Shown here one piece after another: positions 1-11,680 of a DNA stretch of 64,000 bases. Numbering within the stretch: the stretch's first letter is position 1; every line of letters begins with the position of its first letter. A model generated the notes under the pieces. That model was not told the origin of the DNA. It ran no database searches and saw nothing but the letters and a program-made list of their open reading frames with translations. This stretch comes from Erythroxylum novogranatense (lineage: Eukaryota; Streptophyta; Magnoliopsida; Malpighiales; Erythroxylaceae): contig CM057235.1 of the NCBI GenBank assembly GCA_029891385.1, forward strand, positions 16,792,001-16,856,000, written 5' to 3'. Both the position numbers and the translations under genes were made by a program.

Positions 1-651
1 TTATCCCTTGCTAGCCCATTGAGCCTTATTATGTATGAGCACTTGCACGCATTTCATATGATGTCATTAGTTTAATTTGCATTTCCTTTTCAAAAACTAA
101 AAAAAAATCCAAAAAGAGTGTGTTAAAAAAAGGAATAGAAAAAGTGTGTTCCAAAAAGAAATAAAAAAAGCAAAATAAAAAACATTATTAGTTCAACTAT
201 TGACATCCATTCAAAATTTTAGTGCATGTATTCATACCTTTTCTTTCGTTCATTCCATTCATTCATCTAGCCTTCGCATATTACAACCCTGGAAAGTCCT
301 CTTGATCTTCAAAAATCATAGTTCTTGTAGTGGAGAAATAAAGCTGATACAAGCTTATGGTAGAGTATGGATTAAGCAGATTGAGAGTGAAAATATCCCT
401 AAATAAAAGTGAGGTGGGAGCAAACACTTTATCTTGAGTGAAATCTCTTTTGTCCAATCTCTTGGATTAAATTATTTTAGTGTTTATTTTATCGGCACTC
501 CTTCAATTTGCTTTGATCGAATTCTGAGGAAGTGATTTGTGTCAATTTCCTATTATTGTTTTGAGCATGGACGAAATTTCTTTTACACTTGTATCTTTTT
601 GACTCTTATAAACTTTGTCCAGGAGTACAAAGGTCTAAGTGTGGGGGAATT
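1..651 (+). mobile_element. 3' untranslated internal tail of Athila-like element B
   Basis: This non-coding stretch runs up to the 3' LTR of element B, whose remainder lies left of the window. It is clearly similar to 31740-32441, the same segment of element A: both begin near 'ttatcccttgctagcccc', have an A-rich tract, and end in 'aactttgtccaggagtacaa' before the polypurine tract. No protein is supported; the short open frames have no family resemblance. Confidence 0.75.
637..651 (+). other. Polypurine tract of element B
   Basis: The motif aagtgtgggggaat lies immediately before the TGATTGAGCC start of the LTR. The same motif precedes the 3' LTR of element A at 32427. It is the expected primer for plus-strand DNA synthesis. 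Confidence 0.75.
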
Positions 652-900
652 TGATTGAGCCCAAGTTTATCTGATTAATGGGCTACATTTTCATAGTTAA
701 TGTACTTTTTGACTCTTAATTTGTGATTTTTGTGCTTTAATTAGTCCCTTACAGTGAGTTTACACTTTATACAATTTAATAGCAAAATTGTCTCAAATTG
801 ACATTAATTTCATCATAATTTTTCCAAGGACAAGTGATGCTGCAAATTGTTACTTCATATTGTAGGGGACGAAGAGAGTCAAAAGGTTGAGAAGAGTCAA

Positions 901-1093
901 CACGTCGCGGGGCATGAAGAAGTCTACACACCGCGACGTAATGCAAGCAGCACGCCGCGACGAGGATCCAAGAAGTGCACGCCGCGATGCCTACAAAGAA
1001 TCTCGGCACGGCGAGGATCAAGAGGAGTACGCCGCAACGCCAACCAAGTAACACGTCGCGGCGCATGATCAAGGAACAGCACGTCGCGACGTC
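901..1093 (+). repeat. GC-rich dyad cluster (CGTCGCGACG type) in LTR B
   Basis: About eight degenerate copies of cgtcgcgacg / cgccgcgacg lie within 190 bp, spaced roughly 20-35 bp, in otherwise AT-rich DNA. Examples begin near 902, 931, 953, 978, 1053 and 1081. Some copies are decayed (cgccgcgatg, cgccgcaacg), as expected from loss of methylated CpG. The cluster sits upstream of the presumed LTR promoter, as in element A. Confidence 0.75.
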
Positions 1094-1785
1094 AAATAAT
1101 TCACTCGTCACCACGTGCAGACGGATACCCAGACTCCAAATAGAAATTTCTCTCACTGTACCGACCCGGCATGTGACCCATTCTTTAAATCTTGCCGAAT
1201 TAGGTTAGAACAATCACCTTTGGTGGGATCAACATTCATTCAGGGAGAAAAAGGAGACCGACGAGCGGAGAGAGAAGAAGAGGAAGCACTCACGTCTACC
1301 ACCTGGGTTCTCTTGGGGTTCCACAGGGACAATTTCACATAGGTTTTCATTTCATTTTCACCGCCCACTCCATCATGGTAGCTTGGATTCGTCATGAGTT
1401 GTGAAATTTCCAGTTACAATGCGTGGTTAGGCATTCATTTTCTCCTAAAGATGCAGTGATGGTTGGAGTTCACCGAGCTTCAAAGGGGAGTAGCTTAATC
1501 CATAGTTTAGCTATGATTTATGAATGCCTAGGTCTAGGATTTGTAACTTGTAGTGAAGCTACTCGATTATAGCTTAATTAAATGTTGGAAATTTAATGTT
1601 TTGTTTGGATTAGTAGTTTACATTGTCATGTTTAACTACTTTGTTATGAACAGCCGAGTTGGGGTTTATTGCTTTGTAGTTAGATTTGCTAAATTAGAGT
1701 TTAATTAAACATTGAACAATGTAAGGTGTTGTGGATTTGTTTATGCAGAATTTTGAGCTTAAATATATGAAGTCTCATATATGTC

Positions 1786-2375
1786 CACTTGTGATCTTGT
1801 TGATTCTCTTTTATCTGCCTAGTTGTGTTTGATATTGAGTTGATGCTAGATTTCATTTGGCCCATTGCATTGGCAATCCCACCGCACACACAAAGACGCG
1901 CTTAACAAGGTTTTAAGAAATGGAGTTCATTGATTGAAACCTTAGACTTAAAGAGTCCTTTAAGGTTCTAAGGCTCAAGATCACTTAATGGGATCTTGAG
2001 AAATGGAGTTCATTAATCAAGATCCTGGACTTAAAGAGAGTTCTTTAAGGTTTATCATTTCAAACTAAGTGTTTGCTACGTTCACTTGTGATCTTGTTGA
2101 TTCTCTTTTATCTGCCTAGTTTTGTTTGATATTGAGTTAATGCTAGATTTTATTTGATTCATTGCATTGACAATTCCACTGCACACACTTAGATGCGCTT
2201 AACGAGGTTTTAAGAAATGGAGTTCATTGATTAAAACCTTGGACTTAAAGAGTCCTTTAAGGTTCTAAGGCTTAAGAGCACTTAATGGGATCTTGAGAAA
2301 TGGAGTTCATTAATCAAGATCCTGGACTTAAAGAGAGTTCTTTAAAGTTTATCATTTCAAACTTAGTGTTTGCTA
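1786..2375 (+). repeat. Tandem duplication, two copies of 297 bp, inside LTR B
   Basis: The segment beginning cacttgtgatcttgttgatt at 1786 recurs at 2083. Both copies end in gtttgcta (2071-2078 and 2368-2375), giving an exact 297-bp offset. The copies differ by scattered substitutions. Element A's LTRs carry only one related unit, so the duplication is specific to this copy or subfamily. Confidence 0.85.
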
Positions 2376-2727
2376 ATCCCATCAAATTAGTTTTGAACTG
2401 TGATAGCCAAAGCTCATTTTCAAGAGGATTTTATTGCTTGTCTTAATCTTTTCGTTTTCTATTTTCAAAATCCTAAAAATACTTTTTACATGTTTTTTTA
2501 CAATAATTTTTAGTTCATTAATATTTTCAAAAATCAAAACCCCCCTTTCCTTGCTGATTTCCCTTGCGTTTTATGACATATAGACTAGCTTAGGTCCATT
2601 TCATTAGGTTCTGATTAAGTGAGACGGCCCGAAGTTGCATCCTGTATTGCAATCCTTGGAATTTTATTATTTTTGATTCGTTTTCCAAGGGATTGATCTT
2701 TAGGTAGAATCGACAGAGCTGCGATCA

Positions 2728-2804
2728 AATATCCATTCTTATTCCTCATTATATTCATTTCCATTCCTATTAACATTCCCCTATATGAACCAACCACCCC
2801 CTAA
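2728..2804 (-). mobile_element. Half of a Tourist/Harbinger-like MITE
   Basis: Read on the minus strand from 2801, it starts with a run of G then TGGTTGGTTCATATAGG and continues with 'ggaatggaaatgaata' words typical of plant Tourist-like MITEs. TAA follows its outer end at 2802-2804, consistent with a 3-bp TAA/TTA duplication. It stops at the end of LTR B, so element B probably inserted into the MITE. The other half would be left of the window. Confidence 0.5.
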
Positions 2805-5800
2805 CATTTCATTTCATTCATTGACAAAAATTTACACTATATTCATAGAAACAAATATTTAGAGTCCTTATACAAAAGTTCTATATGACAAAAGACTACA
2901 AATTACAAACTATAACTCCTCTGATGTTAGCTGATAGACTTTTGAGCTATAATTTAATCCAAAATGTTCCTCTAGACAATTTTAAGAACTAGGTCTCATG
3001 TCTCATACCTAAAAAGTCACGTTGTAATTTTTGATGAGTTTTGCGAGCTCAGTGAGTGAATCATCATTGATGATCTCACTCAGGTCAAATACACAAATAT
3101 TACACAATCAACCAATTTCACAAACATTCTTTCAAAACATAAATAACCCAATCAATCACATTATCATAGCATATCACTTAATCATCACAATTTTAGAAAA
3201 GATTTCATGATCATATATTTCATAATCATAAGTATACAAATGCAGATGCATATGAAACTCCAGATTCGTTATTATTTATTGTGACCAAGCACCTTTCAAA
3301 TACAGATATAGATATTGGCCCATTAGGCTCAATCAGATACAGAAATCATGGAACAAAGCTCTATATGAAGAATTCTGAGCTTAAAGCTCTTTCATACAGA
3401 CTACTTTCATCACAATGTATTTATCTAAATATTTATTTTATGAAATGCATCAAATAACAAAATATGTCGTGTATAGCATTCATTTATGATGCATAGACAG
3501 AATCTCATATTCATTAGACTTAAGTTTGGCATTTAACATTCATTGAGTATACAAATACCATTCAGAATTCAAATACAAATAGAACACTTCCAATACATTT
3601 CCAAATATCAAACTCCTCATACCATTAAGGTCCAGAATTCATAAACAAATCACAATCAATTCATTACCAATTCAATATATAGGAATTAAACATAAACAGA
3701 AATAAATCAATCCTAGTGATATCATCTATGTTGACTCACAGTGCGCTCCAATTAATGTTATTGCCTGAATAGTCTAACAATGTCTAAATGGCATCCAACT
3801 TGAGTGTCTAAAATCATACAATTCACATATAATTCACATTACAAAGTTGATCAATCAAATACATATTCATTTGTGCATATATATATACATATGTCATGTT
3901 CAATGCGTTCTCAATTGTTTTTCCCGAGTATGAAATCTTAGCTAACTTTCTTAACCATTCAACATCATACTTTGTATACTACCATTTTGTAATCTGGTTT
4001 GCCCCTTTAAAATAGCTTGATTTACTCCAAATTCATCAATCATACTTTACACTTATCCTTAAACACTTCCATGATCAAAAAGCTTCTTATAATACATACA
4101 CAATTGGTACCTTACATCTGAAATTTTAGCAAGCTAAATCTATACATTCATCAAATTTTTCCAACAACATATACTTATACATTCACCCAATTCCCATTTA
4201 TAAATACCATACATTCTTCAATTCTCATTCATCCAAACTTAGATGCATTATTATCCAACATTCTTTTCCTTGAAGTATAACATCAATTAACAATCAAAAC
4301 TTATCACACATTTAATCAACTTTTTCAACATCAAATTATGTTCTTTTTAAACCTTAATCAAGTCCAAATGCATCATAGTTAAATACCTTATCCTTAATTG
4401 TTTCAAGAATCACACAAAAGAACATTTTCTTTACTTCCATGCAATTTCTACAATTGTATATGGATTCCCACAATCGTGGGATGGGTTATCCAAAAGTTCC
4501 CATCCAATTCCTTCATTAGTTTTCCAAATTTTCTCAGTACAGGTTTTGGGTCAGTTTTATATGGCCATTATGACATAGAAAATGAAGTAATTAGGCAATA
4601 GATTCTTCTAAAAACATGTTCCCATATGTCTTAAGTTTCTAATGAACTAAAGTTCATACCATTTGGTTCAGTATTCTACAAGTTATACCCAAAATTATAC
4701 AAACTGTTCTCAGATAGTGACAAAATCCAAACTCGCAACTTCAAGAAAAAATTTGAAACTCTTAGAGATAGAATTAAAATCTGATTCCTTCATGTAAAAT
4801 ATAGCATATGTCTCCACTTTAATATAAACTTAAAATAATCCCATTTGGATGTCTACATATCAAGTTATGTCCAAAATACCGATGTATGTTCAGGGGAACC
4901 ATTACAACTAACATATTCCAGCAATTCTTCTTCATTTTTTTCCAAATTTTTTTACACTTTATACCAAAGTTAAACAACCTCTTTATAGTTCATCAATTAT
5001 ATCTCTGTTAGGTTTGAATCATACTCCAATTCCTCTTCAATAACATCTCTTATTCCAGCTCAAAATTATTCAATTAATAGCTCATAAATTATCAAACCAG
5101 AAACTTTTACATTATTATGCATATAGTCCTAGTTCTTTCCCAATTCAAGAACATCAAATTAACATCTTTCTTTCGCATAAATCTCCTTCATTATACTTCA
5201 AATCCAGACCTAATTCATTCATAATCAATCTATATCCCACGGATTTCATATACCAAAAACAAAACAGAAACACTTCCAAGTTCATGCAACATTCTCTAGC
5301 ACAATCAATCATTAACATCATATGTAATTCATCCTAATTCATCATCATAGTTCATGAAACATTCTCTAGCACAATCAATCATTAACATCATATGTAATTC
5401 ATCCTAATTCATCATCATCAATTATTTATCATAACATGCTATAAACACTAATTATTTAATTACATTTTTAACTCCATTTCTAGTTCAAAAGATCAAGCCA
5501 ATTCAGTATTTCAAGCAAGCAGAAACATCACACATTCAAGGTAGAACTTGTTTAGATTTTAGTTAGAACATGTGGGCAACTTCCAGCTAATCTTTTACTT
5601 AATTTTGTATGTGTAAAACATGGATTTTTGTATAGCAATTGGACATAAGCATGAACGTACATATGGAGATGAAAAAAGTGTGGGTTTTGGTGGTGGGTGA
5701 GAAGAAAGAAGAAGAGAAATGTGCTTAATGAAACTTACCCCTGCAGAAACTCACCAACTAAGGTGTTAGGGCTCATGTAATTGAATAGTTATATGTCTTA

Positions 5801-6339
5801 TGGCATGTTCAACACTTATCAAGCATAAGTGCTGCCAAATGTCTCCATCTAACTAGATCATTTGTCCATTAATCAACTATTCCATTTGTCATCAACTTAC
5901 TGGCCCATTTTTCACATAATGATTGATCTATTTTTCAATTAATTATTTGTCCATTTGTCACTTATTTAACTATGCCAAATATCACTCAATTATAGATTAA
6001 ATCATCCAAATTTTTCATGTATCAATGTATCCTCCCACTTGGCATTTGTCCTAGTCCAAATGTACATTTTAATATATCAATTTTTCAATCCATAACATTT
6101 AATTCCAAATTTTCTAATTGAAATCCAATCATATCAAAATTCAAGACATATCAACACATAATTCACATCATGATCACTTAACACTTTTCATACCCTGGAA
6201 TAAGTCAATTGAATGCATATGTTAACTTGTAATGTGCACAAATATCAGTTCATGTATGAATTCTAATATTATGCATGAATATGAAATATTTAATCGAGGG
6301 TTACACCCTAAGCATGTTCCCAAAAAATGGGATATTACA
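2805..6339 (-). mobile_element. Minus-strand Tekay/Del-type LTR (J), probably solo or truncated
   Basis: The right end reads TGTAATATCCCATTTTTTGG on the minus strand, the typical start of a Tekay-like LTR. Around 3040-3085 the words 'tttgcgagctcagtgagtga' and 'catcattgatgatctcactc' match the arrangement in the C and F LTRs ('gtttgcgaactcaatgagaa', 'catcatcgatggttcactca'). The whole stretch is AT-rich without coding potential. The left end is interrupted by the MITE and element B. Confidence 0.6.
5281..5420. repeat. 70-bp tandem duplication in LTR J
   Basis: A block beginning 'ttcatg(c/a)aacattctctag' at 5281 is repeated at 5351 with near identity, including 'catatgtaattcatcctaat'. It looks like a simple replication-slippage duplication within AT-rich LTR sequence. 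Confidence 0.85.
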
Positions 6340-7130
6340 GGGACAAAAGCACTTAGGCCTGGAGGACGCCGACTAGAACATTTAGATGCAAGATGAAAGA
6401 GCATAGAAAGTAAAAGACAAGAAGAAAGTAATAGGTCAACCCTTAAATCTATGAAGTCATGATGAGATTAACAATGAGAGCAAAGTCACAGAACAATGAC
6501 GAAGAAAAGCTTCCAAAATGAAATTCCTCTTTGACAGTGGGATTGAATACATATTTAAAAATGACTGAGCAAAAAGTTTAAGAAAAATGTTGACAGTAAC
6601 ATCCAGAAGAAATAAGGACTTGCACTTTCAATTTTGTGAAGATATTGGACATGATACAGAGGATTGCAAATACCTCCATCTGGTATTCGGAAACTTAAGC
6701 AATTAAGGAAATCTCAAGACATTTCTAATGAAAAAGGAAGATAATTGAGATAAATGAAGGGATAAAGAAAGCAAGGATGCACTACGTTGATGATGAATGA
6801 GAGAACTACAAGCATATCAACTACCAACTTAAAGGATAGTAATGTTATCCTAAGAGGAGAGAGTAAGGAAACCAAAGTCTAGGACACGACCATGTATCAC
6901 CCAAAACCTTAAAAGTTACTATAGAAAGATGTGTTTGGAGGCAATATAAAGCAGCAAACGTTCAGAGACTTTAAGAGGCGACTTAAGGGGCAATTTTGAT
7001 CTAAAGAAGTGAAACACACGAAAAAATCATTGAAAAATCTTAAAGAATACAAGATCAAACCATGACCTTGCAAAGAACACTTGATAAGAGATAAAAGGGA
7101 GATTTAGAATTATGAACTCGTTATTTTCTA
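6340..7130 (+). pseudogene. Tat-like (Ty3/gypsy) gag relic
   Basis: No open frame survives. At about 6628-6670 the translation includes a peptide resembling the single zinc-knuckle region of Tat-lineage gag (Cys then GHDTEDC), followed by a degenerate segment with the feel of the 'LIxxGxLKxFL' tail. In a living element this protein would be the nucleocapsid. The rest is purine-rich, frameshifted sequence. The relic abuts LTR J at 6339; where it ends and the next LTR begins is unclear. It is recognised from one motif only. Confidence 0.45.
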
Positions 7131-7907
7131 TCTTTCTGTTTATGTTTGATTTTGTCTTCAATCATGTGTAACTAAATTTCTTTAGTGTCTAAGTAAGATA
7201 AACCCTATGTTTACGTTTTAACATGTTTTGATACTTTTATTTAATGCAATTGTTTTGATTGATCTATTATTAACCAATTATATGTTTAATATATATTTTA
7301 ATAGCTCCAGATTATTAGATCATACTCTGATTTCATAACATAGAGATTGAGAAATCCTTGTATGAATAGATCTATCGTAATTAAAAAAAGTTAATTGTAA
7401 CCCTAGAGATAAGATAACGTAAATCCTCTAGATTAGGATCAAACATAATAGCGGAATTCACAATTCGGTAAAGCAATCCTATAAACTCTAACCTTAATAA
7501 TTCGATTGATAATCTTATAATTAGTTGTTATTAGACTCGAGAGAGCTATTAGCATATCATAGGAATTTTCACGATCCAATAGTCAATAAAATAATTGCAT
7601 GAAAAAAGATCAACTATTGAAGGGTCTTCAGGGGATAAATCTAGATACTAATTATCGATGTAGGTGATTTCCTAAGTGATTTCTTATTTCTCTGTTCAAC
7701 ATTGTTACCTCTTTTTATTTTAGTTGCTTAAGTTTTATTTTCGTTAATTAAAAATTAAAAAAAAATTCATAGACTAGATAATAAGACAATGGTAACTACT
7801 AGTATTCATAGTCTTTGTGGTTCGATCTGTACTTGTCGATACAAGCTATAACTATGTCGTACACTTACAGTTGATTCATAATTGACAAACTTAAAAAAAT
7901 TCAATCA
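7131..7907 (+). mobile_element. Downstream part of an Athila-like 5' LTR (K)
   Basis: This non-coding AT-rich stretch ends in TCA five bases before a tRNA-Asp-like primer site, so it is the R/U5 side of a 5' LTR. Its 5' limit is not visible and may be lost into the Tat-like relic on its left. No polypurine tract or partner LTR is found in the window. Confidence 0.45.
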
Positions 7908-7912
7908 AGTTT

Positions 7913-7930
7913 TGGCACCATTAACGGGGA
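7913..7930 (+). other. Primer binding site of element K (tRNA-Asp-like)
   Basis: TGGCACCATTAACGGGGA matches the complement of the plant tRNA-Asp 3' end at 14 of 18 positions. The differences are mainly CpG-loss or transition type. Athila-like elements use this site. Confidence 0.6.
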
Positions 7931-9300
7931 CTTTGATATTAGGAACACTTGATTGCTATTACTCTAGTCATTATTTTTTATATGTATTTTATTTTATTAT
8001 TGGATCTTTTTATATTTTGGGCTTCCTCATTTAATTATCTTTTTGAAGTTCTCTACATTTGCAGTGTATTGGTGGTTTATTTTAGGAATTGAGATTTAAA
8101 GTCATAGCCACAGCTCAAAATAGTGGATAGTATTTTTATAGGAGCCAAAACATATCTTTGCAATCTATAACATCACTATATGGGAGAGAGAGGTCTCCGA
8201 ACTGATGTCTACTCCATGTTGCAACATTTGTGGGAGTATTTATTACAATCATGAATACCTAGCACCAACTTATATATGGGAGTAACTAAGCATATATAGT
8301 CAACCTCAAGGTGCACCATTCAAAAATAGCTACAATTTAAAATGGAACAACTCTTACTCTTATAGATGGAATGATTACACTCTAGCTGAATATTTAAAGT
8401 ATGAAACACTTCATGCTAAAGACCTAACTTTAGAAGATATGATGCCCAATTTTATTCAAGAATCAGTCATGAGACATCAAGAAACAAAGGCTAGTATTCA
8501 AAATATGGTAAATCAAATTGATCAATTAATGAAGATAATATATGATGAGATGTAGGAAGTGTGCCTAGTCCTATTGAAACTGATCCTAAAGAATTTGAAA
8601 TGAAAATCAACCTTAATAGTGAAAAAGAGATCCCAAAATAAAATGATGAGGAAGAGAGTAATTCATATAAATTAATGGAACTCTTTGCCAAAGTGAAAAC
8701 TAACCGATGCAAATTTTAAAGTGAAGAAAAGACAAGGTTGGCCTATTAAATAGAGTGACATTCCAAGAAGAGCTTCCAAAATAAGCAGACGACAAAGAAG
8801 AAGAAGCCTCCATGAAAAAAGAGGAAATAAAAAGTGGTAAGAGGTAACGAAAGGAGATGAGCCAGAAACCTCTATTAAAAAAGAATAAGAAGAGTGGAAA
8901 GAGGCGATTGACGAAGAACTGATAGACGAACCAAATAAGAAAACTATTGGTGAGGCATTGGTGGTGACCTTAAGTACGAAGGGTTCCCACTTTCTCGAAA
9001 ACAAACTATTTAAGTTAATCAAAGATTTACGTCATTTTTTTATCTCTTAGTTTATTAACAATTTGTTATTAAAAAAAGCATTAATGCATTCGTTAGGATT
9101 TGTTAACTTGATAAATTATAATTTTATTATTACCTTGCAACAAGTGACTTACTTATAATCTACTAAACTGCCTTATCTAGAAAAGGGTGGAAGCAAGCCA
9201 CTAATTATAAACCCAAGATGAGGGTAATGGGTAGGGTATGTCGAGCTATCGATGTTAAACAAGCACTTTATAGGAGGCTATTGGGTCTCAATCTTGCTAT
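7931..9300 (+). pseudogene. Athila-like gag relic of element K, pol deleted
   Basis: From about 8210 to 8550 one frame gives a fragment like the C-terminal half of Athila gag: 'HEYLAPTY', then a QPQGAPF-type stretch, an aromatic 'WNNSYSYRWNDYT' segment, and a helical 'MVNQIDQLMK' region. Further degenerate charged sequence follows to about 9030. At 9253-9290 'gttaaacaagcactttatag' with 'gaggctattgggtc' resembles the conserved non-coding block that follows integrase in Athila elements. Protease, RT, RNase H and integrase are therefore missing between gag and this block. Confidence 0.5.
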
Positions 9301-9310
9301 TTTGGTAAGA

Positions 9311-9470
9311 CAAATTCACGGCAGTAGTGGCGGGTTTGCCACACCAAAAGTCTAGCTTCACCGCTGTGAAGTTTCCTCTGATGTAGTTCATCGCAGTAAA
9401 CTTCCAACATCTATCGTACACACCCTTCAGGACAAATACATTGCGGCGAACTCCTGGCTTCACCACGATG
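9311..9470 (+). repeat. GC-rich dyad cluster of element K (TTCACCGCGGTGAA type)
   Basis: Several decayed versions of a dyad close to ttcaccgcggtgaa occur here: cttcaccgctgtgaagtt (about 9356), gttcatcgcagtaaactt (about 9386), gcggcgaactcc (about 9443) and cttcaccacgatga (about 9458). The core differs from the CGTCGCGACG clusters elsewhere, but density and spacing are similar. Confidence 0.45.
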
Positions 9471-9471
9471 A

Positions 9472-10774
9472 TGTTGGGACCCGATCCGAAAACTGGATCC
9501 CAACCGAAAATCAGGAATCGGATACGAAGAACGAGGCGAATTCAAATTGGATAACTTGAATTCGATAACGACAAACAAAGCAACGAAACGAAAGAGGTCG
9601 AAACAAAGAGAATGCACATCGGATAATTGGAATCCGAAGATGAAAACAAAGCGGATCGAATTACATCAAACCAAAAGTAGCAAAGCGGAATCGATACTTA
9701 CCAAACGGAGCCGACATCCAAAAAAAATCAAGAACACAGAAACACATTCGCGTTGGAAACCTAGATTATCCAAATCCGGTATAATTTTTTTTTCTTATTC
9801 TTTCTTATTCTCATTTCTTACCTCATTAGTCAATCTCATTCAAAATCACACAAGCAAATTCCACTTTTCGAAAATCATTCTCATGCAAATCTCTAAATCT
9901 GATCATATTCTTATTGATCCATACAAATCTTAAATTAAATTTTTATCCCAATTTTATCGAAATTTTGGCAGCGTAACGGCTGCATTTATCCTATCCCAAA
10001 AATTCCTGCAAAGCCAAAATACACTTCTAATATCACAAAATTCAGAATCATACAGAGTCATCGGACCTCCCGTCCGGCATCCTAACGTCAGCAGAACACA
10101 CATCTACCTAACACTTCAATAATTCTCAATCCTATTCCATCATCATAAATAGCCTTATTTACACATATCTCAAAATCAAAATACCAATTCATAATTCTAT
10201 TCAAACCACTCATATTCATATAAACTACCATGCTCTACTTACATAATCCCATATCCATAATCATACATAAATTCGAATACATCAAGAACTAAATACTTCA
10301 TATGCATAAATGGCATTCCAAGCCATATACAATTTACAAAAACATATAAATGTCGAATCGACGTTTTGATCAAGATTCATCCGATCTCCCGTCAAACCAC
10401 GGAGATGGGGATGAAAGGGGGTGAGCTTGACAACTCAATGGGTAACATATTTATTAATGAAACATAAGCGAAAATTGTCTTTTCAAACTTTTCAAACCTT
10501 TCCCATTCGAAATTTTATTCAAAACTCATTTTCAAACTTTTCAAGACATTCATAAACCTTCATCAATATTTTCTAAGATTATTCTCAACATCTTCATTTA
10601 TTTCAAAACATTCATAAACAGTTTCCGAAATTTCATGATTGACAAATCACTCTCATTTCTCAAATTCTCAAACTTTTCACAAATCATGCACAATTTTAAA
10701 TATGAATGCATCACATAAAAGAAGTGTCACGTACATAAACAAAATTAAAAAAAACATATAACATAACATAATGG
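9472..10774 (-). mobile_element. Partial LTR of the G family
   Basis: It begins TGTTGGGACCCGATCC and runs parallel to 34585-35750 with many shared blocks, for example 'atcccaaaaattcctgcaaa', 'catcggacctcccgtccg' and 'gaaacataagcgaaaatt'. On the minus strand this is the 3' end of the LTR. The match to LTR G is lost at about 10774, where LTR F begins. A peptide-like open frame at 9547-9933 is not supported because the homologous LTR has no such frame. Confidence 0.7.
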
Positions 10775-10806
10775 TGTGACTGGACCACTTCAGCATTTAG
10801 TTATAT

Positions 10807-10905
10807 AATTAATTAATTAATTAATATATATATATATAGATATAAGTGTATACGTGGGAGAAGGAGGAGAGGAAGCTTTAACTTTATATATATATATATA
10901 TAATG
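10807..10905. repeat. AT microsatellite blocks in the U3 of LTR F
   Basis: Runs of (TTAA)n and (TA)n at about 10807-10838 and (TA)n at about 10884-10902 flank 'gggagaaggaggagaggaag'. They lie in the presumed promoter part of LTR F; one may serve as its TATA element. Confidence 0.6.
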
Positions 10906-11528
10906 AAGCTAACGTGGATGACCAAAAGAAGGTTCTCCTTATGCTTAGTCATTGGTTGTATTAAATGACTAAAAGATAAAATAGAAGATGAAGAAGTATT
11001 ATCATCGTTGGTTTTGAAAAAGGAGAAATTGTTCTCTCTTCATCAACGAACTTCCTCCCTTCTTCAAGCTTCTTCATCTCTTCCTCCATCGTTTCTTCCA
11101 AGCTCTCCAGAACAAAGGTAAGATCTAGCAGTCTTTACTTTGTTCTAGCTATTCCCGGGTCAAAGGGTTTGTCCCGGTTAGGTTTTCCGATCTCTGCGTG
11201 GATACCGTTAGAGACGGTCTCCTTTGGTCGTTTTGGTTTGAATTTGTTATATAGTCACATGGATCCTGGCTTTCGGGAAGGTCCCGGAACAAAAATTTTT
11301 GTTTTCCGCACCGTGGGCATGTGATGCTCACACCGGGATTTTCCTACACGTTCGATTCTTCGATTTGGTAAGTTTATTGTGTTTAATGTTGTTATTTATT
11401 ATGGTTTGTTGCATTTATGGTGTTTAATGTGTTAGATGTGAGTAGTTAAGTGTGTTTAATGCTGGTTTATAGAGAGAGAATGGTTGAAATGGCGGAAAAA
11501 TCGATCGGAGGAGACGAAGATCGTTCGC

Positions 11529-11680
11529 ACGTTGCGACGTCTGCAATTGGCCTCGTCGCGATGAGTCAGTACGTATTCGCCGCGTCGAGCGGGCCGAGTC
11601 GCCGCGACGAGCGTGTGGATATTCTTCGCGACGAGCGTCCTTTCCCACGTCGCGACGAGGGACTCTTGGTCGCGACGAGG
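11529..11680 (+). repeat. GC-rich dyad cluster in LTR F
   Basis: About seven copies related to cgtcgcgacg lie within 150 bp, at roughly 11530, 11551, 11579, 11600, 11624, 11648 and 11669. Several are intact over the 8-bp core tcgcgacg. The cluster lies downstream of the presumed transcription start, in the leader part of the LTR, unlike its position upstream of the TATA box in element A. Confidence 0.8.

Larger units (their letters stand above)
652..2727 (+). mobile_element. 3' LTR of Athila-like element B
   Basis: It begins TGATTGAGCC and ends GAGCTGCGATCA, matching the termini of the two LTRs of element A (23906-25410 and 32442-33934). It is about 570 bp longer, partly because of an internal 297-bp tandem duplication. 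A GC-rich dyad cluster is at 901-1093. Where element A has a TATA box, B has a weaker 'tctttaaatc' near 1183. The partner LTR is outside the window, so no target duplication can be checked. Confidence 0.8.

Noticed and set aside
901..1093. CRISPR-like array in the dyad clusters
   Set aside because: Repeats are about 10 bp, degenerate and irregularly spaced, in a plant LTR; no direct repeat/spacer structure or cas genes.
4398..4601. Small gene in LTR J
   Set aside because: A 67-codon frame without a homologue, inside AT-rich LTR sequence.
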